Source: Deltaproteobacteria bacterium
GTDB taxonomy: Bacteria; Desulfobacterota; Deferrisomatia; Deferrisomatales; Deferrisomataceae
Direction: 5' to 3'
Assembly (NCBI GenBank): GCA_013152215.1
Contig: JAADGT010000288.1
Span: forward strand, 1-5,458
DNA length: 5,458 bases
Shown in pieces: positions 1 through 5,458 of this stretch (position 1 is the stretch's first letter; each line of letters begins with the position of its first letter). The position numbers and the translations under genes were made by a program. The notes under the pieces were generated by a model. It was not told where the DNA came from. It saw nothing but the letters and a program-made list of their open reading frames with translations, and searched no databases.

Positions 1-3000
1 TCCCAGTCGCCGCCGTGGACCCAGGAGCAGTGGTTGCGGATGTTGGCCATCTCGAACAGCATGGGGTTCAGGCCGGCCGCCCGCACCGCGTCCTGGAACA
101 GGGGCTCGTGGGTCCGGGGGCTGCACGAGGCGACGACCACCCGGTTCAGGCCCTTCTCCTTCACGGTCTCGGTGATGTGGGCCACGGTGTCCTGGCTGCA
201 GGTGTAGAGGTTCGCCTCGGCGTGGGCCACGCCGGGGAGCGAGCCCGCGTACTCGGCCACCCCCGGCACGTCCAGGAACCCGCCGATGTTCGAGCCGCAG
301 TGGCACACGAACACGCCCACCCGGGGCTCCTCACCGGCCACGTCCCGCTCCGGCGGGTACTCGGGCTCCCGGGTCAGGGTGCCCCGGGCCCCGGCCAGCA
401 GGCTTCCGGCCCTTGAGGCGGCCCCCGACGCCTCGACCACGGTCTCGGGGATGTCCTTGGGCTCCCGGAACGGTCCGGCCACGTAGATGCCCGGCCGGGA
501 TGCCTCCAGGGGCTTGAACAGGGTGGTGCGGCAGAACCCATGGTCGTCCGCCTCGATCCCCAGCCGCCGGGCCAGATCCCGCACCGAGGCCGACACCTCC
601 ATGCCCACCGACAGCACGACCAGGTCGAACCGCTCCTCGCGGATCTCCCGCCCCCTCACGTACCGGACCAGCAGGTCGCCGGTGTCCGGGTCCTCCACCA
701 GCCTCGACACCCGGCACCGCTCGTAGCGCACCCCGTACTCCTCGCGGGCCCGGCGGTAGTAGGCGTCGTACCCCTTGGAGAACGAGCGGGTGTCCATGAA
801 GAACACGGCCACCTCGGTTCCGGGCTCGTGCTCCTTGACCATCACCGCTTCCTTGGCCGCGTACATGCAGCACACGCTGGAGCAGTAGTCGTGGCTCTGG
901 TCCCGGGATCCCACGCACTGGAGGAACGCCACCTTCTTGGGCACCCTGCCGTCGCCCGGCCGCTTCACATGGCCCCGGGTGGGGCCCGAGGCCGAGAGCA
1001 TGCGCTCGAGCTGGAGCGAGGTGACCACGTTGGGGAACCGGCCCAGGCCGTACTCCTGGCTGAGCCGCGCGTCGTAGGCCTGGTACCCGGGCGCGAGCAC
1101 CACCGCCCCGACCCTGAGCTCCTGCATGTCCTCCACCTGGTCGTGATCCACGGCGTCGGCCTTGCATGCCTCGACGCACGAGTAGCACTCGGAGCACACC
1201 CCGCAGCTCAGGCACCGCTCGGCCTCCTTGCGGGCCTCGTCCTCCGTGTAGCCCAGGCTGACCTCGTCGAAGCCCTGGAGCCGCTCCTGGGCCTCGCGGG
1301 TGCGCACGTGGACCCGGCGGCCCTTGCGGATCTCACCCCGGGTCATCCGCTCCCGCAGCTCCTCGTCCGAGAGCTCCGCCACCGGCATCCGCTCCTTGGG
1401 GGCCGGCCGCACCGCCTCGCCCCGGAGGTAGGCGTGGATGCCCCGGGCCGCCCGGTGGCCCGAGGCCACCGCCTCGATCACGAAGGCCGTGCCGGTGGTG
1501 GTGTCGCCCGCTGCGAACAGCCCCGGCCGGGCCGTGGCCCCGGTCTCGGGGTCGGCCACCACCGTGTTCTGGCGGGTGATCTGGACGCCGGTGTCCGGCG
1601 GCAGGAACGCGAGCCCGGCGCGCTGCCCCACCGAGAAGATCACCGTGTCGCACTCCACCTCGAACTCCGAGCCGGGCACCGGCACGGGTCGGCGGCGACC
1701 GGTCTCGTCGGGCTCGCCGGGCTCCATGCGCTGGAACCGCACGGCCCGCACCCGTCCGTCGGGCCCTGCCAGGATCTCCACCGGGTTCGAATGGAAGGTG
1801 AACGCCACCCCCTCTTCCTCGGCGTGCCGGATCTCCAGGGGATGGGCCGAGGCCTCCTCGCGGGACCGGCGGTAGTGCACCGCCACCTCGGCGCCCAGGC
1901 GCACCCCCGTGCGGGCGCAGTCCATGGCCACGTCGCCCGCCCCGATCACCACCACCCGTCGCCCGACCGCGGGGGGCTTGCCCAGGCGCACGTCCCGCAG
2001 GAACGAGGTGTTGGTGAGCACCCCGGGCAGGTCGTTGCCGGGGATCGGCAGCCGCACCCCCTCGTGGGCGCCCACGGCCACCAACACGGCCCGGAACCCC
2101 TCGGCGAACAGGTCCTCCACGTTGGACACGGGGTGGTTGAGCCTGAGGTCCACCCCCAGGTCCACGATCTCCTGCACCTCGCGCTCGATGATCGATGCCG
2201 GCAGCCGGTACTCGGGCACCCCCACCCGGAGCATGCCCCCGGCCACCGGCAGGGCCTCGAACACCGTGACCGGGTACCCTTCGAGCGCCAGGTCTCGGGC
2301 CGCGGTGAGCCCGCAGGGGCCCGCGCCGATCACCGCCACCCGCTCGTCGAACCGCCTCTCGGCCGGCGGGGGGGGCTCGTAGGGCCGGGAGTAGGCCCAG
2401 TCGGCCACGAACCGCTTCAGGGCCCGGATGTCCAGGGGCTCGTCCACCCGGCCCCGGGTGCAGGCGTCCTCACACCGGTGGTTGCAGATGCGGCCGCAGA
2501 TGCCGGGGAACGGGTTGTCGAGCTTGATCGTGCGAAACGCGGCCTCGTAGTCCCCGGCCCGGATGTGGGCGATGTACCCCTGGGCCCGCTGCCCGGCCGG
2601 GCAGGCGTGGCGGCAGGGGCTCACCCCGCGCTTCTCCACGGCGAAGGCGTTGGGCACGGCCTGGGGGTAGAGCTTGTGGATGGCCTTCCGGGTGGAGAGC
2701 CCCTCGTCGAAGGGGTTGGGGATGGCCACCGGGCACACCTTCTCGCAGTCGCCGCAGGCAGTGCACCGGTCTTCGCGCACGTACCGGGGCCGGCGCCGCA
2801 GCCGCACGCGGAAGTCGCCCGCGTGGCCCTCCACGGCCAGCACGTCCGCGTTGGTGATCACGTCGATGTTGAGGTGGCGGCCCGTGTCCACCAGCTTGGG
2901 GCTGATGGTGCACATGGCGCAGTCGTTGGTGGGAAACGTCTTGTCGAGCTGGGCCATGTGGCCGCCGATGGCGGAGCGGTTCTCCACCAGGTACACCTTG

Positions 3001-3104
3001 AACCCGGCGTCGGCCAGATCGAGGCTCGCCTGGATGCCGCCGATCCCGCCGCCCACCACCATGACCGCGCCGGTCAGCCCGGCGCTCCCTGACGCTTGAC
3101 CCAT
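1..3104 (-). CDS. HdrA-family polyferredoxin flavoprotein with embedded GltD/NfnL-type module and a second HdrA N-terminus (3' end outside window)
   Basis: The frame is open for 1034 codons from ATG 3104 to the window edge. GGGAG (3111-3115), 6 nt upstream, supports this start. Domains in order: HdrA FAD Rossmann motif GGGIGG (residues 18-23); HdrA signature TFPTNDCAMCTISPKL (56-71); ferredoxin cluster CTACGDCEKVCP (114-125); GltD-type Fe-S domain (C164, C168, C203, C207, C211, C215); GltD FAD motif GAGPCG (260-265) and VPEYRLP (296-302); NAD(P) motif GAGDVAMD (388-395) with the basic YRRSREE (411-417); AAGDTTTG (531-538); cysteine cluster C631, C634, C637, C640, C643, C647; then the second half of the HdrA flavin domain (CVGSR at 730-734, YCSSVCC at 740-746, YVAGPF and PKDIPETV about 873-890). 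From about residue 929 a new HdrA amino-terminal domain begins (VGVFVCHCGSNIGG, YTCSQDT, SCSPRTHEP, FEMANIRNHCSWVH). HdrA proteins pass electrons between ferredoxin, FAD and heterodisulfide-like partners; GltD/NfnL modules add NAD(P)H. A cytoplasmic, possibly bifurcating NAD(P)H-linked oxidoreductase is inferred. The first unit lacks its own N-terminal CHCG domain. Partner subunits are not in view. Confidence 0.93.
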   Translation of the reverse strand, partial: MGQASGSAGLTGAVMVVGGGIGGIQASLDLADAGFKVYLVENRSAIGGHMAQLDKTFPTNDCAMCTISPKLVDTGRHLNIDVITNADVLAVEGHAGDFRVRLRRRPRYVREDRCTACGDCEKVCPVAIPNPFDEGLSTRKAIHKLYPQAVPNAFAVEKRGVSPCRHACPAGQRAQGYIAHIRAGDYEAAFRTIKLDNPFPGICGRICNHRCEDACTRGRVDEPLDIRALKRFVADWAYSRPYEPPPPAERRFDERVAVIGAGPCGLTAARDLALEGYPVTVFEALPVAGGMLRVGVPEYRLPASIIEREVQEIVDLGVDLRLNHPVSNVEDLFAEGFRAVLVAVGAHEGVRLPIPGNDLPGVLTNTSFLRDVRLGKPPAVGRRVVVIGAGDVAMDCARTGVRLGAEVAVHYRRSREEASAHPLEIRHAEEEGVAFTFHSNPVEILAGPDGRVRAVRFQRMEPGEPDETGRRRPVPVPGSEFEVECDTVIFSVGQRAGLAFLPPDTGVQITRQNTVVADPETGATARPGLFAAGDTTTGTAFVIEAVASGHRAARGIHAYLRGEAVRPAPKERMPVAELSDEELRERMTRGEIRKGRRVHVRTREAQERLQGFDEVSLGYTEDEARKEAERCLSCGVCSECYSCVEACKADAVDHDQVEDMQELRVGAVVLAPGYQAYDARLSQEYGLGRFPNVVTSLQLERMLSASGPTRGHVKRPGDGRVPKKVAFLQCVGSRDQSHDYCSSVCCMYAAKEAVMVKEHEPGTEVAVFFMDTRSFSKGYDAYYRRAREEYGVRYERCRVSRLVEDPDTGDLLVRYVRGREIREERFDLVVLSVGMEVSASVRDLARRLGIEADDHGFCRTTLFKPLEASRPGIYVAGPFREPKDIPETVVEASGAASRAGSLLAGARGTLTREPEYPPERDVAGEEPRVGVFVCHCGSNIGGFLDVPGVAEYAGSLPGVAHAEANLYTCSQDTVAHITETVKEKGLNRVVVASCSPRTHEPLFQDAVRAAGLNPMLFEMANIRNHCSWVHGGDW

Positions 3105-3110
3105 GATCTG

Positions 3111-3115
3111 CTCCC
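3111..3115 (-). promoter_or_regulatory. Ribosome binding site of the HdrA-like gene
   Basis: GGGAG on the minus strand sits 6 nt before ATG 3104. It favours this start over the in-frame ATG at residue 15, which has no purine-rich stretch at a suitable distance. Confidence 0.6.
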
Positions 3116-3155
3116 GGCTGGAGGGCTGGAAGGCGGAAAGCTGGGACGTGGTCGG

Positions 3156-3181
3156 AAAACGGGCGGCCGCTTGGCCGCCCG
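3156..3181 (-). terminator. Intrinsic terminator or attenuator between the receiver-like gene and the HdrA-like gene
   Basis: On the minus strand a perfect 9-bp GC-only stem (CGGGCGGCC / GGCCGCCCG) closes a four-base AAGC loop and is followed at once by TTTT (3159-3156). It begins about 25 nt after the receiver-like stop codon. The T tract is short, so termination may be partial. The next gene starts 52 nt later, and no promoter is recognisable in that gap. This suggests the hairpin tunes how much transcription reaches the large gene rather than ending the unit completely. Confidence 0.65.
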
Positions 3182-3206
3182 CCCCCCGCCCCTGGACATC
3201 CGTCCG

Positions 3207-3686
3207 CTACACCTGCTTGGTCACGAACGCGTACTCCGGAACGCCCTGGACCTCGGCCTCCCACTCGGCCTCCAGGGCGGCCTTCTGCTCCAGCACCGTC
3301 ATGACCATGTTCTGGATCATGTCGCTGGTGTAGTCGGTGGTGATGAGGTCGTCGGCCATGTCCAGGATCTCGATGCCCTCCTGGTAGCCGGAGCGGTACA
3401 CCAGGTAGCTGGGCATGGGCAGCACCAGGATCACGCTCGTGCGCGTGGTCCGGAAGTCCTCCTGGATCAGCTCCAGGAGCCCCGTGCCGTCCTCTTCGAG
3501 ATAGGGGAAGGTGGTGTGAAGGAGGACCAGGCTCGGCCGCTTCTGGAGCACCGCGTCCCGACAGCCGTCGACCCGGGTGACCTCGTCGATCCTCAGATCC
3601 GGCTTGGCCTCGGTCAGGATCCGGCGCAGGCTCTTCACGCGGCTCCGGTCCGTGTCGATGATCATCACGTCGGTGTGGCGTTCCAT
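3207..3686 (-). CDS. Degenerate response-regulator receiver-like protein, single domain
   Basis: The product is 159 aa. The start ATG 3686 is fixed by a strong AAGGAGG 6 nt upstream and by the sigma-54 promoter just before it. The fold pattern is that of a CheY-like receiver: VMIIDTDRSRVKSLRRIL (7-24) resembles strand 1 with acidic residues D11/D13, SLVLLHTTFP (52-61) resembles strand 3, and SVILVLPMPS (84-93) strand 4. The residue expected to be the phosphoacceptor Asp is H57; the conserved Thr/Ser at the end of strand 4 is L89; the expected Lys in the strand 5 region falls in DDLITTDYT (112-120), which has no Lys. No output domain follows, only a charged tail (about 133-159) of helical character. 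It would therefore act without canonical phosphorylation, probably through protein contacts; this is inference. It is the first gene of the sigma-54 unit and lies 102 nt before the HdrA-like gene, hence likely linked to that redox complex. Receiver assignment rests on pattern only, so an unrelated alpha/beta protein is not excluded. Confidence 0.85.
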   Translation of the reverse strand: MERHTDVMIIDTDRSRVKSLRRILTEAKPDLRIDEVTRVDGCRDAVLQKRPSLVLLHTTFPYLEEDGTGLLELIQEDFRTTRTSVILVLPMPSYLVYRSGYQEGIEILDMADDLITTDYTSDMIQNMVMTVLEQKAALEAEWEAEVQGVPEYAFVTKQV

Positions 3687-3692
3687 GATGCG

Positions 3693-3699
3693 CCTCCTT
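3693..3699 (-). promoter_or_regulatory. Strong Shine-Dalgarno of the receiver-like gene
   Basis: AAGGAGG on the minus strand, with a 6-nt spacer to ATG 3686, is a near-ideal ribosome site. It rules out the longer open frames that extend upstream through the promoter region to about 3896. Confidence 0.85.
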
Positions 3700-3736
3700 C
3701 GGGGAACGTCCCCCGTGTGGGTTTGCCCTGTTGAAC

Positions 3737-3753
3737 AGCAAAGCCCGTGCCAA
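3737..3753 (-). promoter_or_regulatory. Sigma-54 (RpoN) -24/-12 promoter of the receiver-like/HdrA-like unit
   Basis: The minus strand reads TTGGCACGGGCTTTGCT. This matches the RpoN consensus YTGGCACG-N4-TTGCW at every defined position. The GG (3751-3750) and GC (3739-3738) are separated by exactly 10 nt. The predicted start of transcription is near 3726, giving a leader of about 40 nt that contains the AAGGAGG ribosome site. Known sigma-54 promoters need an AAA+ enhancer-binding protein acting from upstream sites; no such gene is in the window. Confidence 0.88.
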
Positions 3754-3814
3754 CATCGCAACGAACTGATTTCACTGGATTTATCTCCCACCGGCCGGCG
3801 TCTTCTTTGGCAGG

Positions 3815-3831
3815 CCGGGCCCGGGGCCCGG
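3815..3831. promoter_or_regulatory. 17-bp GC palindrome upstream of the sigma-54 promoter, candidate activator site
   Basis: CCGGGCCC-G-GGGCCCGG is a perfect 8-bp dyad around one central base. Its centre (3823) lies 85 bp upstream of the -12 element, inside the usual range for enhancer-binding protein sites. A second small hairpin, GTGGC-AAAAC-GCCAC (3836-3850), adjoins it. The sequence is GC-only in GC-rich DNA, so chance is a real alternative; binding is inference. Confidence 0.35.
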
Positions 3832-3935
3832 ATTCGTGGCAAAACGCCACGCCTCCGGCGGAGAAAACGAGGGCTCCCGACACCAAATGGTCGCAACCTA
3901 GCGAAATCATTTTGTTATGCCCCGATGCCCCGGAT

Positions 3936-3991
3936 GGGGCGATCTGCCCCTCAGCCCCGTCTCCCCCTGCCGCGTCGGGGCGTTCTGCCCC
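3936..3991. repeat. Pair of near-identical 15-bp dyads, candidate operator or enhancer sites
   Basis: GGGGCGATCTGCCCC (3936-3950) and GGGGCGTTCTGCCCC (3977-3991) differ at one base. Each is a GGGGC-N5-GCCCC dyad, and their starts are 41 bp apart, close to four helical turns. A further GCCCC at 3927-3931 can pair with the first GGGGC (GCCCC-GGAT-GGGGC, 3927-3940). The pair lies in the divergent region, about 205 and 246 bp upstream of the sigma-54 -12 element and 138-193 bp before the channel start, so either gene could be the target. Protein binding is inference. Confidence 0.45.
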
Positions 3992-4128
3992 AACGGACCG
4001 GCCGGAGCGGCGCCCCCGTCGAGGAAAGGCCCGACCTCAAGTGGGCACCGTCCCCAGCCGATCCTTAAGTCGAACCTTCACGCCAACCCGCCCCAGGCGG
4101 GCCGGGGAAAGAAGGGACCTCTCGGACC

Positions 4129-5241
4129 ATGGCCGCACATCCAGCGCGCAAGCAGAGCCACGCCCACTGGACCCTGCCCCCCGAGCAGCTGGGCCCCCTG
4201 ACGGCCCGGTGGCTGGTGCCGGACGAGGAGGGGGTCACGGCCCGGGACCGCGCGCTGGACCGGCTCCGGGCCCCCCGAAGGTCCGCCTGGAGCGAAGGGA
4301 GCGACGAGCGGGACCTGCGAGGAATCCGCCTGGCAGGGGAGGACCTCTCCGGGGTGGACCTGACCGGGTACGACCTGTCCCATGCTGACCTCTCGGGCGC
4401 GGTCCTGACCGGCGCCACCCTCTGCGGGGCCTCGCTGGTCGGAGCCGACCTCAGCAAGGCCAGGCTGGACGGCGCAGAGCTGCTGGGCGCGGACCTCAGG
4501 GGAGCCCAGCTGAACGGCTGCAGCGCCAAACGGACGGGGTTCGGGGAGGTGGACGCCGAGGCGGCCGTGTTCTTCGGAGCCGACCTGGAGCACGCCACCT
4601 TCACCCGGGCGGAGCTGGTGGGGGCGGACCTGCGCACGGTGCGGGCCTCGAACGCCCGGTTCCGGGAGGCCGACCTCGAAGGAGCCGACCTCTCGGGGGC
4701 GGACCTGCGGGGGGCCGACATGGCCCTTTGCTCCGTGCAAGGGGCCACGTTCGGCGGCGCGGACCTCAGGGGTGCACGGATGCGGGGCATCAAGGGGTTC
4801 CGGGGGGCCACCTGGATCGGGGTGGACGTGCGGGACGTGGACTTCACCGGGGCCTACCTGTTCCGGCGCCACGTGCTGGACGAGAACTACCTGTACGAGT
4901 TCCGGAACCAGAGCCGGTGGCACGAGTTCCTGTACCAGCTGTGGTGGCTCACCTCGGACTGCGGTCGCAGCATCGCCCGGTGGGGGCTGTGGAACCTGGG
5001 CCTGGCCTTCGTGTTCGGGTGCCTGTACCTGCTCGTGGGCCTGGACCCCGGCGACCACCCCACGGCCCTGACTCCGTTCTATTACAGCGTCGTGACCCTG
5101 ACCACGTTGGGGTACGGCGACGTGGTCCCGGCCACCGCCGCCGCCCAGGTGCTGTCGGTGGTGGAGGTCATTCTCGGGTACCTGGGGCTCGGGGGTCTTC
5201 TCAGCATCCTGGCCAACAAGATGGCCCGCAGGGCCGATTGA
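4129..5241 (+). CDS. Pentapeptide-repeat beta-helix fused to a two-TM potassium channel pore
   Basis: The protein is 370 aa. ATG 4129 follows GAAGGGA (4111-4117) with an 11-nt spacer, somewhat long but the only good candidate. Residues 1-61 are a polar leader without a signal peptide. Residues 62-245 are about 36 A(D/N)LXX-type pentapeptides (for example DLSGA, DLRGA, TFGGA), in unbroken phase to about 220 and then with one extra residue near 221-226; they should form a right-handed quadrilateral beta-helix. An aromatic-rich linker (251-283, FLYQLWW) leads to TM1 (about 284-304), a pore helix and selectivity filter TLGYGD (326-331), and TM2 (about 338-362). This matches the Ion_trans_2 (2TM K+ channel) fold, expected to be a tetramer in the inner membrane with the beta-helix in the cytoplasm. 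No RCK/TrkA-N or cyclic-nucleotide domain is present, so the pentapeptide tower occupies the place of the usual gating domain. The ligand or gating cue is unknown. It is transcribed away from the redox unit and no partner gene is visible. Confidence 0.93.
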   Translation: MAAHPARKQSHAHWTLPPEQLGPLTARWLVPDEEGVTARDRALDRLRAPRRSAWSEGSDERDLRGIRLAGEDLSGVDLTGYDLSHADLSGAVLTGATLCGASLVGADLSKARLDGAELLGADLRGAQLNGCSAKRTGFGEVDAEAAVFFGADLEHATFTRAELVGADLRTVRASNARFREADLEGADLSGADLRGADMALCSVQGATFGGADLRGARMRGIKGFRGATWIGVDVRDVDFTGAYLFRRHVLDENYLYEFRNQSRWHEFLYQLWWLTSDCGRSIARWGLWNLGLAFVFGCLYLLVGLDPGDHPTALTPFYYSVVTLTTLGYGDVVPATAAAQVLSVVEVILGYLGLGGLLSILANKMARRAD

Positions 5242-5276
5242 TACCGAGCTGCGTTCAAACAGGGAGCCCTCGGCGG

Positions 5277-5458
5277 GGCAAGGGGCCTGCCTCCGGCCGG
5301 GCGCGAAGCCGGGCATTGGGATTCGCCGCGCAGGCACGAGGCGGAAGCGCGGCTCACAGACAACCAGGCGGAATCCACGCCATTTCAGGGTCCGGGCGCC
5401 AGAGGCGCTGCGCGGCGAGCCAAGGGGCCACGCCCGGCGCTCCGGCAGGTCCCTTGCC
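5277..5458. repeat. Long imperfect inverted repeat (structured intergenic element, may continue past the window)
   Basis: The left arm starts GGCAAGGGGCCTGCC (5277-5291). The minus strand from 5458 reads GGCAAGGGACCTGCC, 14 of 15 identical. Further in, CCGGGCG (5297-5303) pairs with 5437-5431, and TCGCCGCGCAG (5323-5333) pairs with 5418-5408 perfectly over 11 bp, in the same order. The inner part has local hairpins, such as GCCGCGC/GCGCGGC (5325-5331 with 5347-5353) and GCGCC-AGA-GGCGC (5396-5408). No open frame with a ribosome site and no tRNA fold is seen. It could be a miniature transposon-like element, a dispersed intergenic repeat or a structured RNA. There is no T tract to make it a simple terminator. 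Confidence 0.6.

Larger units (their letters stand above)
3687..4128. other. Divergent intergenic region (442 bp)
   Basis: Besides the sigma-54 promoter, ribosome site and dyads listed separately, this stretch has two less GC-rich patches (about 3755-3790 and 3895-3920). A loose direct repeat is present: TCGCAAC at 3756-3762 and 3891-3897, each followed by a further partly matching 12 bases ending in TCA. No convincing sigma-70 promoter for the rightward channel gene is visible. The open frames crossing this region have no ribosome site and low-complexity products, so no gene is called here. Confidence 0.6.

Noticed and set aside
540..3092. 850-codon open frame on the plus strand
   Set aside because: It is antisense to the HdrA-like gene, has a His/Pro/Gly/Arg-rich product without recognisable motifs, and reflects high-GC codon use that removes stop codons on the opposite strand.
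2470..3756. 428-codon minus-strand open frame overlapping both leftward genes
   Set aside because: It is out of frame with the motif-bearing products, starts upstream of the sigma-54 promoter and has a low-complexity Arg/Gly/Pro-rich product.
3888..3903. Possible plus-strand sigma-54 site (TGG...GC with 10-nt spacing) for the channel gene
   Set aside because: Only the GG and GC and few flanking bases match the consensus; the CACG and TTGC blocks are mostly wrong and it lies over 200 nt from the start codon.
5242..5275. Terminator for the channel gene (CCGAG at 5244-5248 with CTCGG at 5269-5273)
   Set aside because: The stem is only 5 bp with a 20-nt loop and no following T tract.
4078..5337. 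419-codon open frame on the minus strand
   Set aside because: Antisense to the pentapeptide-channel gene; its repetitive EVGxxE-like pattern is only the mirror of the pentapeptide repeats.
5277..5458. Integron attC site
   Set aside because: The inverted repeat is of plausible size, but the arms do not begin with the RYYYAAC/GTTRRRY core sites and no integrase or cassette is nearby.

Overview
The window is very GC-rich bacterial DNA with strongly G/C-ending codons. It carries an HdrA-type iron-sulfur flavoprotein gene and a textbook -24/-12 (sigma-54) promoter. Together these suggest an anaerobic or facultative relative of the Deltaproteobacteria/Desulfobacterota (sulfate- or metal-reducing type). 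This placement is inference from gene content and composition; no rRNA or other taxonomic marker is present.

Layout. Positions 3686 to 1 are a leftward transcription unit. A sigma-54 promoter (3737-3753) drives a small receiver-like protein that has lost its phosphoacceptor aspartate (3207-3686). A compact intrinsic terminator/attenuator follows (3156-3181). Next is a very large HdrA-family gene that starts at 3104 and runs off the left edge after 1034 codons. It has a GltD/NfnL-type FAD-NAD(P) module embedded inside the HdrA flavin domain, and then begins a second HdrA amino-terminal (CHCG) domain. No promoter is visible between terminator and hdrA-like start, so the big gene probably depends on read-through from the sigma-54 promoter.

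Positions 3687-4128 are a divergent intergenic region with several dyads: a 17-bp palindrome about 85 bp upstream of the sigma-54 -12 element, and two near-identical 15-bp dyads 41 bp apart. These are candidate activator sites.

Positions 4129-5241 (rightward) encode a pentapeptide-repeat beta-helix fused to a two-helix K+-channel pore with a TLGYGD filter. The remaining 5242-5458 has no gene but holds a long imperfect inverted repeat whose right arm ends exactly at the window edge.

How it fits together: the leftward unit looks like a regulated redox module (NAD(P)H/ferredoxin/thiol-disulfide electron transfer, possibly flavin-based bifurcation) with a phosphorylation-blind receiver protein as a companion. 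The channel gene is divergent and has no obvious functional link to it.
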